A DNA stretch of 64,000 nucleotides from Amycolatopsis sp. MtRt-6 (GTDB taxonomy: Bacteria; Actinomycetota; Actinomycetes; Mycobacteriales; Pseudonocardiaceae), in NCBI RefSeq assembly GCF_017308975.1, contig NZ_JADWPD010000001.1, forward strand, positions 62,001 through 126,000, in the 5' to 3' direction. A program made the position numbers and the translations under genes. Positions 25,450-32,767 of the stretch are shown piece by piece. Position 1 is the stretch's first letter; every line of letters begins with the position of its first letter. The notes under the pieces are model-generated. The model made no database searches. It had not been told where the DNA came from and saw nothing but the letters and a program-made list of their open reading frames with translations.

Positions 25450-25915
25450 GCGGGCGGCGGGCCTGCACCCGCAGCCCGGCGATCCCGAGCAGCAGTCCCA
25501 CCGCCGGGACCGCGAAGATCCAGGCACCCGGCAGCCGGACTTCGCCGGCGGTATCGGTCGCCATCCGGGGCGTTCCGGGCCAGTAGCGCACCTCGATGCG
25601 GCGGCCCGGCACGTAGCCGGGACCGGACGTCTTGCGCGTGCGGCGGTCGTACTTGGTGTCGGTCCGCACGTCGATCGGCCGGCCGCCGCCGGGTTCGCCG
25701 ACGCGCGCGACGAACCGGCCCACGCCGAGCGCGCGCTCCACGGTCGCCGGAACCACCACCGAGCCGGCCCGGTCCCGGAACGTGACCCCGAGGAAGATCA
25801 GGCCGCCGAAGGACACCAGCGCGACCGCCAGGCAGGCCATCGAGAACACCGTGACCCGCGGGCCCTGGCCGGCCGGTTGCCATCCAGGGCCGTCCGGGTC
25901 CCATCGCGTCTTCAT
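25430..25915 (-). CDS. DUF3592-type membrane protein
   Basis: 161 residues. Two transmembrane helices (about 24-45 and 130-150) flank an extracytoplasmic beta domain with VVVPATVERALGVGRFVARV and the late YVPGRRIEVRYWPGTPR, the R-V-x-Y-x-P pattern of DUF3592. Function unknown in the family. It overlaps the patatin gene on the other strand and stands alone upstream of the tRNA. Confidence 0.72.
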   Translation of the reverse strand: MKTRWDPDGPGWQPAGQGPRVTVFSMACLAVALVSFGGLIFLGVTFRDRAGSVVVPATVERALGVGRFVARVGEPGGGRPIDVRTDTKYDRRTRKTSGPGYVPGRRIEVRYWPGTPRMATDTAGEVRLPGAWIFAVPAVGLLLGIAGLRVQARRPLRPRSA

Positions 25916-25979
25916 GCCGGGAGCACGCCGGAGCCACGGCCCGGGTTGCCTCGGGCCGTCGGCTACGCTCGTGGAGCGA

Positions 25980-26066
25980 GGTAGCGTGTCCGAGCGGCCG
26001 AAGGAACATGTCTTGAAAACATGCGAGGGGGCAACTCCTCCGTGGGTTCGAATCCCACCGCTACCG
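25980..26066 (+). tRNA. tRNA-Ser(TGA)
   Basis: 87 bases with the long variable arm of class II tRNAs. Acceptor stem GGTAGCG (25980-25986) pairs with CGCTACC (26059-26065), discriminator G26066. Anticodon stem CATGT/ACATG with loop CTTGAAA gives anticodon TGA at 26014-26016, reading UCA/UCG. T-arm GTGGGTTCGAATCCCAC is intact. The 3' CCA is not encoded. Confidence 0.97.
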
Positions 26067-26072
26067 CACTGA

Positions 26073-26101
26073 GAACCCGGGCGCGCCGAGCGCCCGGGTT
26101 C
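26073..26101. terminator. Terminator hairpin of tRNA-Ser and of the marR gene
   Basis: Perfect 12-bp stem GAACCCGGGCGC (26073-26084) with GCGCCCGGGTTC (26090-26101), loop of five. It starts seven bases after the tRNA and overlaps the stop codon of the convergent MarR gene, so it probably serves both. Confidence 0.75.
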
Positions 26102-26573
26102 AGCTTTCCGCCGCCAGCAGGTGCGCCTGCACGCGTTCGAACGCCGCGGCGATCGTCGCCTGCTCTTGCGGGGTCAGCAGGTCGATGAGGTGCTCGCGCA
26201 CGCCTTCGACGTGCGTCGGCGCGGCCTTCTCCAGCAGCGCCAGGCCCTCGTCGGTCAGCTCGGTGATGACGCCCCGCTTGTCCTCCGGGTCGCGGACCCG
26301 CCGGACCAGGCCCGCGTCCTCCAGCTTGGCCACCTGGTGCGAAAGGCGGCTCTTCGTCGAGCCCATCATGAACGCCAGCTCCGACATCCGCATCCGGCGG
26401 CCGGGCTGCGCCTGCAGGCAGACCAGCACCTCGTAGTCGGTCAGCGACACCTCGTGGCACTCGGTCAGCTCGCGGTGCAACCGCTGCCGCAGCAGGAGAG
26501 TCGCCACGATGTAGGAGCGCCACGCCGCCATCTCGGCATCGTTCAACCACCGCACAGCACGCTCCTCGGTCAT
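26100..26573 (-). CDS. MarR-family transcriptional regulator
   Basis: 157 residues; ATG at 26573 (MTEERAVRWLND) chosen over the upstream ATG at 26597. Winged helix at about 60-115: RMRMSELAFMMGSTKSRLSH with VAKLEDAGLVRRVRDPEDKR, the standard MarR recognition helix and wing D-x-R. Flanking helices form the dimer. A TTGATCAA palindrome at 26590-26597, 16 bp before the start, is a candidate autoregulatory site. No neighbouring efflux or enzyme gene reveals the target. Confidence 0.88.
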   Translation of the reverse strand: MTEERAVRWLNDAEMAAWRSYIVATLLLRQRLHRELTECHEVSLTDYEVLVCLQAQPGRRMRMSELAFMMGSTKSRLSHQVAKLEDAGLVRRVRDPEDKRGVITELTDEGLALLEKAAPTHVEGVREHLIDLLTPQEQATIAAAFERVQAHLLAAES

Positions 26574-26597
26574 AAGGCAGGTTAGAACGTTGATCAA

Positions 26598-27116
26598 AGG
26601 ACCGCGCGATCCGAGTCCGATCCGTCGGCCGGTGAAAACCCCGTCGCAACATCGCCCGAAGGTGGGGTTACGAAAAGGTTGAGACTCGGCCGGGAAAGGC
26701 GCATTCTGCTTGTCGGCGGATGGTTGGCCAGGGTAGGTGGCGCGGCGACGGCGACGCGCCGGCCCGGCTCCTCGCCAGGAGAGGTCAGGTGGTTGTGTGG
26801 CGGGTGATTCTCGCGGTTGACCGCCAGCTGCGTCCCCGCGACCGGAACGGACTTCTACCGGGTCGGCCGCGATTGAGGGTTGTTCTGGTTAGGCCGGCGT
26901 GCCCCGCGCGCAAACGCGAGGCGACTTGGTAGCAGTGCGCCGGCCGACGGCAGAACAATCCTCACTGTGAACAGCCGAGAGCGGGCTTCCATGCGGTCAC
27001 GCATACGGCGTCGGTCGGGCCTGGGTCCCGGCACGGTCTCGGAAGCCGTGCCGACAGCGCCTGAACGCCGGCCCCGGAAGCGGCCAACCGCTCGACCAAT
27101 GACATACCTCGGTACA
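26598..27116. other. 519-bp gap without a convincing gene
   Basis: Short open frames (26720-26932 and 26880-27116 on the plus strand) have Arg/Pro-rich translations with no recognisable domain and no good ribosome site. I see no tRNA. The segment ends at an 18-bp hairpin before the metallopeptidase gene and may hold its promoter and leader, or a small RNA ending at that hairpin. Confidence 0.4.
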
Positions 27117-27157
27117 AGCCTGGGTGCGGCCGTCAGCGCGACGGCCGCACCCAGGCT
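27117..27157 (+). terminator. 18-bp hairpin just upstream of the metallopeptidase gene
   Basis: Arms 27117-27134 and 27140-27157 pair perfectly (core GGGTGCGGCCGTC) around a five-base loop, followed by CGTTAACATTT. The hairpin ends 15 bases before the GTG start at 27173, inside the presumed leader. It is either the terminator of an upstream transcript or an attenuator. Confidence 0.6.
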
Positions 27158-27172
27158 CGTTAACATTTGCGG

Positions 27173-28102
27173 GTGAGATTCGACGACGACGCCGGCCTGG
27201 ACGCCTCCGAAGTCCAGGACCTGCGCGGAAGCGGTGGAGGCGGCGGCGGGATCGGCGGCCGCGTGGCGCTCGGCGGCGGTGGGCTCGGTGTCGTCGGGGT
27301 GATCATCTACCTCGTGCTGTCCCAGCTGGGCGGGGTCAGCGTGCCGAGCGGCAGCGGCCTGGGCAGCGGGCTCGGCAGCGTCGGGTCGGGCCAGCAGGTC
27401 GACAACTCGAAGCTCGCCAGCGAGTGCAAGACCGGCGCGGACGCCAACAAGAACCACGACTGCGCCATCGTCGCGATCGTCAACTCCATCCAGGACTACT
27501 GGACGCAGCAGTTCGCGCGCTCCGGCTCGACGTATGAAAAGGCGCCCACCAAGTTCTTCAACGGCGGCGTGCGCACCGGCTGCGGCAGCGCGACCTCCGA
27601 CACCGGCCCGTTCTACTGCCCGGCCGACTCCGACGTCTACATCGACCTCTCCTTCTTCGAAGAGCTGAAGACCCGCTTCGGCGCACAGGGCGGCCTCTTC
27701 ACCGAGGCGTACGTGCTCGCCCACGAGTACGGCCACCACGTGCAGAACCTGCTCGGCACGTCCCGCAAGGGCACCGGCAGCGGCCCGACGTCCGGCTCGG
27801 TGCGCCTGGAGCTGCAGGCCGACTGCTACGCCGGCGTCTGGGCCAACCACGCCTCGACGACGCCGACCGAAAGCGGCAAGCCGCTGATCACCGACGTCAC
27901 CCAGGACGACATCGCGTCGGCGCTGGACACCGCGGCCCGCATCGGCGACGACTACATCCAGGAGAAGCTCGGCGGCGGCCAGGTCGACCGCTCGCAGTTC
28001 ACCCACGGCACGTCCGCGCAGCGCAAGAAGTGGTTCACCACCGGCTTCCAGACCGGCGAGCCCGCCCGCTGCGACACCTTCGGCACGAACAACCTGGGCT
28101 AG
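27173..28102 (+). CDS. Neutral zinc metallopeptidase, YpfJ family
   Basis: 309 residues from GTG at 27173. Gly-rich cytoplasmic N-terminus, one membrane helix (GGLGVVGVIIYLVLSQLGG), then an extracytoplasmic peptidase domain. The zinc motif is HEYGHH (H184, E185, H188), followed by VQNLLG and ELQADCYAGVWA, whose Glu/Asp provides the third ligand in this family (Pfam Zn_peptidase). FYCPADSDVYIDLSFF before it is a strong family marker. Substrate unknown; an envelope role is likely. A hairpin lies directly upstream. Confidence 0.9.
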   Translation: MRFDDDAGLDASEVQDLRGSGGGGGGIGGRVALGGGGLGVVGVIIYLVLSQLGGVSVPSGSGLGSGLGSVGSGQQVDNSKLASECKTGADANKNHDCAIVAIVNSIQDYWTQQFARSGSTYEKAPTKFFNGGVRTGCGSATSDTGPFYCPADSDVYIDLSFFEELKTRFGAQGGLFTEAYVLAHEYGHHVQNLLGTSRKGTGSGPTSGSVRLELQADCYAGVWANHASTTPTESGKPLITDVTQDDIASALDTAARIGDDYIQEKLGGGQVDRSQFTHGTSAQRKKWFTTGFQTGEPARCDTFGTNNLG

Positions 28103-28122
28103 GCCTGGGCACTGACCAGCGC

Positions 28123-28202
28123 CCCAATGTGGCCTTGGTTGCGTTGAACGCACCGAAGGCCACATTGGGTGCGTTCAACGCACCCAATGTGGCCTTGGGG
28201 CG
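28123..28202. repeat. Direct and inverted copies of the CCCAATGTGG intergenic repeat
   Basis: Copies at 28123-28142 (plus), 28150-28169 (minus, GCACCGAAGGCCACATTGGG) and 28183-28202 (plus, diverged 3' end). The first two form a hairpin with a CCCAATGTGGCC stem between the convergent metallopeptidase and M28 genes, so the element may act as a terminator. Same family as 13293-13371. Confidence 0.85.
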
Positions 28203-28225
28203 CTTGGGGCGCTTGGGTCAGGCGG

Positions 28226-29761
28226 TCAGTGGTCCTGCGGGTCACCGGCCGCGGCGTACGCCGTGAACGAGCGCTGGGCCGAGCGCTTCTGCGCCGTCAG
28301 CGACTTCGACGCGGCCTGGCCGGGCTTCACGCCGTTAATGCTCTCGGTGCTCGTCGCGTAGACGCCGAGGGCCCAGGCGACGCCGTCGGAGTTGCGCTCC
28401 AACGCGACCCGGTCGACGTTGCCGAGGTTGTCGCAGGACTGGTGGTAGCACGGGTCGTACGCGACGCCGGCCGTGCCGCCCCACTTCGCCGCCTGCGCCG
28501 GGGTCTTCAGGACCTCGGCCCCGGTGAACAGGCCACCGGCGGGGATGCCGACGGCGATGAACTCGCCGTAGTCCGAACGGCCGGTGAAGTCGGAACCTTC
28601 GAGCGGAACGCCCTTCGCGGCCTGCATGAAGTCGACGAAGGTCTTCTCGATCTGCGCCGAGCCGTACGGGCCGGCACCCGCGCCGACGCCGTCGGAGTTG
28701 TCGCCGTCGTAGGCGAAGTAGCCGGCGTTCGGCGAGCCGATCATGTCGAAGTTCAGGTAGAGCGCGATGTCGAGCTGCTGCTCGAAGCTCAGCTGGTCGA
28801 CGTAGTAGGTCGAGCCGACCAGGCCGAACTCCTCCGCGCTCCAGAAGCCGAAGCGGACGCCGTTGTTGACCTTCGGGGTGCTCCCCAGCTGCAGCGCCGT
28901 CTCGAGCAGGGCGGCCGAGCCGGTGCCGTTGTCGTTGATGCCCGCGCCTTCCGTGACGCTGTCGAGGTGCGCCCCCAGCATCACGACGTTGTCCTTGCGG
29001 CCGGTCTTGGTCTCGGCGACGACGTTGTAGCTGGTCCGCGCTTCCTGGATGGTGCGCAGCTCCAGCGTCACGTTCTGCCCGCCGAGCGTGGCCAGCTGCG
29101 CCCCCGCGGCCGCCGTCACGCCCCCGGTCGGGATCTTCGCGTTCTCCGGGCCGCCCAGTGTCCCGTTCACGGGCCCGTCGGTGTTGTTGTAGATGACCGC
29201 GCCGACCGCGCCCGCCGCCGCGGCGGTCTGCTGCTTCTGCGCGAACGAGCAGCCGCCACGCTTGATCAGCGCGATCTTGCCCGCGACGTCCGCGGTGTAG
29301 TCGGTGGCCTCGCAACCGCTGGTGTCGTCCACGGCGATCACGGCGAGCGGCGCGGTGATGCCGCCGACCGGCGTCGACGTCGTGTACGACATGGCGATGA
29401 TCGGGACGTCTGCGCCGCCCGCGGTCAGCCGCTCGGCGAGGGTCTCGGAGAAGGTGAAGGGGAACTCCTGGCGGGTGACCTGGAAGCCGGCCGCCTCGAG
29501 CTTGGTCGCGATGTACTCGGCGGACTTCGCGTGGCCCGCGGAGCTCGCCGCCCGGTTGCCGCCGTTGGCGTCGGCGATCCGCTGGAGGGCGATCAGGTGC
29601 CGGTTGACACCGTTGACGCCGACCTTGTTGACGAGCTGCTTGGCCAGGGCAGGACCGTCGGGGAGGGTGTTCGCGGCGGCGGCCGGGGTCAGGCCGAGCA
29701 CCAGCGCCGCGCCGGCGGCGATAGCCACCGGCGGGAGAAATCTACTTCGGAAGAGTGACAT
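28226..29761 (-). CDS. Secreted M28 aminopeptidase with PA domain
   Basis: 511 residues. Signal peptide 1-30 (GLTPAAAA). A PA insert (about 130-235; ALIKRGGCSFAQKQ) lies within an M28 zinc peptidase. Dizinc ligands are visible: H in LGAHLDS, D in GINDNGTGS, the catalytic/ligand Glu pair in WSAEEFGL, D in NFDMIGSPN and H in CYHQSCDN. Very like the Streptomyces aminopeptidase S type but with a PA domain. It should release N-terminal residues from extracellular peptides, complementing the endoproteases elsewhere in the window. Confidence 0.93.
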   Translation of the reverse strand: MSLFRSRFLPPVAIAAGAALVLGLTPAAAANTLPDGPALAKQLVNKVGVNGVNRHLIALQRIADANGGNRAASSAGHAKSAEYIATKLEAAGFQVTRQEFPFTFSETLAERLTAGGADVPIIAMSYTTSTPVGGITAPLAVIAVDDTSGCEATDYTADVAGKIALIKRGGCSFAQKQQTAAAAGAVGAVIYNNTDGPVNGTLGGPENAKIPTGGVTAAAGAQLATLGGQNVTLELRTIQEARTSYNVVAETKTGRKDNVVMLGAHLDSVTEGAGINDNGTGSAALLETALQLGSTPKVNNGVRFGFWSAEEFGLVGSTYYVDQLSFEQQLDIALYLNFDMIGSPNAGYFAYDGDNSDGVGAGAGPYGSAQIEKTFVDFMQAAKGVPLEGSDFTGRSDYGEFIAVGIPAGGLFTGAEVLKTPAQAAKWGGTAGVAYDPCYHQSCDNLGNVDRVALERNSDGVAWALGVYATSTESINGVKPGQAASKSLTAQKRSAQRSFTAYAAAGDPQDH

Positions 29762-29842
29762 GGTTGCTCACCTTTGTTCGATTTGCGAAGTCCGTCAATG
29801 CGCCTTTCGGCGGGACCTTTCGCGGCGGTATACAGTCGACAC

Positions 29843-30820
29843 ATGTACGCGATCACCATCCGTGAACCAGGTGACCCGGACGTTCTCGAGTGGGCGGAGG
29901 TCGCGGATCCGCGGCCCGGTCCCGGCGAGGTTCTGCTGGAGGTCGCGGCGAGCGCGGTGAACCGCGCGGACCTGTTGCAGCGCCAGGGCCACTACCCGCC
30001 GCCGCCCGGGGTGAGCGAAACGCTCGGCCTCGAGTGCTCCGGCACGATCACGGAACTCGGCGAAGGCGTGGAAGGCTGGCAGGTCGGCGACGAGGTGTGT
30101 GCGCTGCTGGCCGGCGGTGGCTACGCGGAGCAGGCCGTCGTCCCGGCGGGGCAGCTGCTGCCCGTGCCGGGCGAGATCGACCTGCTCACCGCGGCGGCGC
30201 TGCCCGAGGTGGCCTGCACGGTGTGGGCGAACGTCGTGATGCACGCGAAGCTGGCCGAGGGCGAGGTACTGCTGGTCCACGGCGGCGCCGGCGGCATCGG
30301 CACGCACGCCATCCAGGTCGGCAAGGCGCTCGGCGCCACCGTCGCCGTCACCGCGGGCTCGCCGGAGCGGCTCGAAAGCTGCCGCCAGCTCGGCGCCGAC
30401 ATCACGATCAACTACAAGGAGCAGGACTTCGTCGAGGTGCTCCGCGGGGAGACCGGCGGCGCGGACGTCATCCTCGACAACATGGGCGCGTCCTACCTGG
30501 GCCGCAACGTCGACGCGCTGAAGCAGGACGGCCGGCTGGTCATCATCGGCATGCAGGGCGGGGTCAAGGGCGAGTTGAACGTCGGCGCGCTGCTCGGCAA
30601 GCGGGCTTCGGTGTTCGCCGCGGGCCTGCGCTTCCGGCCGCTCGACCAGAAGGCGGCGATCGTCGCCGACGTCCGCGAGCAGCTGTGGCCGCTGGTCGCC
30701 GACGGCCTGGTCAAGCCGATCGTCGGCCAGGTCGTGCCGATGGCCGAAGCCGCGTCCGCGCACCGCGCCCTGGAAGAGGGCAGCGTGTTCGGCAAGGTCC
30801 TCCTGGCCGCGAAGTCTTAG
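29843..30820 (+). CDS. NAD(P)H:quinone oxidoreductase, zinc-free MDR (PIG3-like)
   Basis: 325 residues from ATG at 29843; the open frame upstream is discarded. MDR layout: N-terminal GroES-like domain (SAVNRADLLQRQGHYPPPPG) and Rossmann domain with VHGGAGGIGTHAIQVGKALG. The SAVNRADLLQRQG segment is diagnostic of PIG3-type quinone reductases. A TATACAGT box ends eight bases before the start, suggesting a very short leader. It is the counterpart of Rv3777 and opens the envelope-associated synteny block. The stop overlaps the convergent aminotransferase-like gene by four bases. Confidence 0.88.
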   Translation: MYAITIREPGDPDVLEWAEVADPRPGPGEVLLEVAASAVNRADLLQRQGHYPPPPGVSETLGLECSGTITELGEGVEGWQVGDEVCALLAGGGYAEQAVVPAGQLLPVPGEIDLLTAAALPEVACTVWANVVMHAKLAEGEVLLVHGGAGGIGTHAIQVGKALGATVAVTAGSPERLESCRQLGADITINYKEQDFVEVLRGETGGADVILDNMGASYLGRNVDALKQDGRLVIIGMQGGVKGELNVGALLGKRASVFAAGLRFRPLDQKAAIVADVREQLWPLVADGLVKPIVGQVVPMAEAASAHRALEEGSVFGKVLLAAKS

Positions 30821-32016
30821 CGGAGTTCTTCGAGGACCCGCACGAGCTGGTTGATCTCGAAGACGTTGGAGTAGTGGGCGAGGCCGATCCGCACGGCACC
30901 GCCCACTTCGCCGACGCCGAGTGACGCGAAGACGCCGCTCGTGCCGTCGTCGGCGAAGGCGCACAGCCCCTGCGTCGCCAGGTACTCCGCGACCTCGGGC
31001 GCCTTCTTGCCGGCGACGGCGAAGGCGAGCGCGGGGATCCGGCGCATGGCGTTGCCGATGACCATGATGTGCCGCAGCGACAGCAGTTCCGTGGACAGCT
31101 GCGCGAGCAGCCCGGCGTGGTAGGACTTCGCCGAGCCGAGCGAGGTGACCAGCCGCTCGCGGCGGGAGCCGGTGGCGGCGTCGTCGAGGCCGGAGAGGTA
31201 GTCGATCGACGCGATCAGCCCGGCGAGCAGCGGGTAGGCGTGCGGGCCGAGCTCCAGGCGGGCGGCGCCGCGGGCCATCGGGTCGAGCGAGGCCGACGGG
31301 ATCCGCTCGATGAGCTCGGGGTCGCGGAAGACGAGGGCGCCCACCGAGGGACCGCCCCAGGCCTGCGCCGAGACGACCATGACGTCGGCGCCCAGCGCGT
31401 TGATGTCGAGCGGCAGGAAGGGCGCCGCGTAGGTGGCGTCGACGACGACGAGCGCGCCGACCCGCTTGGCGAACTCGATGATCGTGGGCACGTCCGGCCG
31501 GGTGCCGACGGACCCGGAGGCGAGCGTGACGGCGACGGCCTTGGTGCGCGCCGACACGAGCTGCTCGTACTGCCACGCGGGCAGCTCGCAGGTCTCGATG
31601 TCGATTTCGCCCCAGCGCACGACGGCGCCGACGCGCTTGGCGGCGCGCTGCCAGGGCGCCAGGTTCGCCTGCTCGTCGAGCCGGGACACGACGAGTTCGT
31701 CGCCGATGGTCCAGCGTTCGGCGAGCGCGTCGACGAGCCGGCGCAGCATGACCGGCGCGCTCGGCCCGAGCACGACGGCAGCCGGGTCGGCACCGACCAG
31801 GTCGGCCACGGCCCGGCGGGCCGCGGTCACGATGCTTTCCGCGCGCTGTGAGGCCGGAAACGCTCCACCCGGCCCGGACACCGGGGCGCGCATCGCCGTG
31901 GAAACGGCCGAAGCGACCTGTTCCGGGACCAGCATTCCGGCGGCGCCGTCGAAGTGAATCCAGCCGTCACCCAGCGCGGGAAAGAGCCCACGGATACGAG
32001 CGACGTCGAACGCCAT
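30817..32016 (-). CDS. Class V aminotransferase/cysteine desulfurase-like protein lacking the PLP lysine
   Basis: 399 residues from ATG at 32016. The fold is clear: N-terminal HFDGAAGMLVPEQV, VVVDATYAAPFLPLDI carrying the pyridine-nitrogen Asp (D193), and VVSAQAWGGPSVGALVF. The last aligns with the SGHKLYGP-type active-site loop of SufS/CsdA, but the Schiff-base lysine position is alanine (A219). No other lysine is nearby, so ordinary PLP chemistry should be impossible. It occupies the place of Rv3778c (annotated possible aminotransferase). A non-catalytic or binding role is an inference. Confidence 0.85.
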   Translation of the reverse strand: MAFDVARIRGLFPALGDGWIHFDGAAGMLVPEQVASAVSTAMRAPVSGPGGAFPASQRAESIVTAARRAVADLVGADPAAVVLGPSAPVMLRRLVDALAERWTIGDELVVSRLDEQANLAPWQRAAKRVGAVVRWGEIDIETCELPAWQYEQLVSARTKAVAVTLASGSVGTRPDVPTIIEFAKRVGALVVVDATYAAPFLPLDINALGADVMVVSAQAWGGPSVGALVFRDPELIERIPSASLDPMARGAARLELGPHAYPLLAGLIASIDYLSGLDDAATGSRRERLVTSLGSAKSYHAGLLAQLSTELLSLRHIMVIGNAMRRIPALAFAVAGKKAPEVAEYLATQGLCAFADDGTSGVFASLGVGEVGGAVRIGLAHYSNVFEINQLVRVLEELR

Positions 32017-32159
32017 GGGGACACCGTACGGACGTGCGGTTTCGCCGTGCGTCCGGGGTTGGGTGGAGAACCACCGGGAACCCGGTTTACGGCTACGCTC
32101 GGAGACGGACACCCCGTGGGTGTCGCGGAGCGTGTCGAAGGCAAGCCAGGATGGAGCAC

Positions 32160-32717
32160 ATGACCGAGCCGAACTTCACAGCGGGTGACCCGGCGCACGA
32201 TTCTTCACCCCACGTGGTGGTCGTCGGACCGGACGGCACGCCGGTGGGCAGCGCCCCCGTCGACGGCGAACACCCGGAGTCGGTGGGCGACCTCGTCGAA
32301 GAGCCGGCGAAGGTGATGCGCATCGGCACGATGATCAAGCAGCTTCTGGAGGAGGTCCGCGCGGCCCCGCTGGACGACGCGTCGCGGACGAGGGTCCGCG
32401 AGATCCACCAGACGTCGATCCGCGAGCTGGAGAAGGCGCTGGCCCCGGAGCTGCAGGACGAGCTGGAGCGGCTGGTCCGCCCGTTCACCGACGACTCGAC
32501 GCCGTCGGACGCGGAGCTGCGGATCGCGCAGGCCCAGCTGGTGGGCTGGCTGGAGGGCCTGTTCAGCGGAATCCAGACGGCACTGTTCGCCCAGCAGATG
32601 GCAGCCCGGGTCCAGCTGGAACAGATGCGGCGCGGGCTGCCGGCGGGCCCGTCGGGCGCGGCCGGCCACGGCCACGAGCACGGACCGGGCATTTCGGGCA
32701 CAGGCCAGTACCTCTGA
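32160..32717 (+). CDS. bpa: Bacterial proteasome activator PafE/Bpa
   Basis: 185 residues from ATG at 32160 (ATG at 32151 also in frame). The helical core VEEPAKVMRIGTMIKQLLEE, then EIHQTSIRELEKAL and ELRIAQAQLVGWLEGLF with TALFAQQMAAR, matches Rv3780 PafE closely. The extreme C-terminus is GQYL, the HbYX-like motif that docks into the 20S proteasome alpha-ring and opens the gate. PafE forms dodecameric rings and promotes ATP- and pupylation-independent degradation. Neighbours match the mycobacterial order. Confidence 0.95.
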   Translation: MTEPNFTAGDPAHDSSPHVVVVGPDGTPVGSAPVDGEHPESVGDLVEEPAKVMRIGTMIKQLLEEVRAAPLDDASRTRVREIHQTSIRELEKALAPELQDELERLVRPFTDDSTPSDAELRIAQAQLVGWLEGLFSGIQTALFAQQMAARVQLEQMRRGLPAGPSGAAGHGHEHGPGISGTGQYL

Positions 32718-32723
32718 CGGCGG

Positions 32724-32766
32724 TTGTCCACAGACCGGAGGGCCTGTGGACAACCCCTGTGGACAA
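32724..32766. promoter_or_regulatory. Three DnaA-box-like sites forming a hairpin between convergent genes
   Basis: TTGTCCACA at 32724-32732 and TGTGGACAA at 32745-32753 and 32758-32766. Each matches the actinomycete DnaA box exactly. The first two also pair as a TTGTCCACAG/CTGTGGACAA hairpin, so a plain terminator is the simpler reading. Located between the PafE stop (32717) and the GT-C stop (32768). Confidence 0.5.
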
Positions 32767-32767
32767 C

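Noticed and set aside
26880..27176. 98-residue plus-strand open frame as a gene
   Set aside because: Arg/Pro-rich translation without recognisable domain or ribosome site, and it overlaps the hairpin and the metallopeptidase start.
32724..32766. Possible replication origin
   Set aside because: Three DnaA-box-like sites only, no dnaA, dnaN or AT-rich unwinding region; a terminator hairpin explains two of them.
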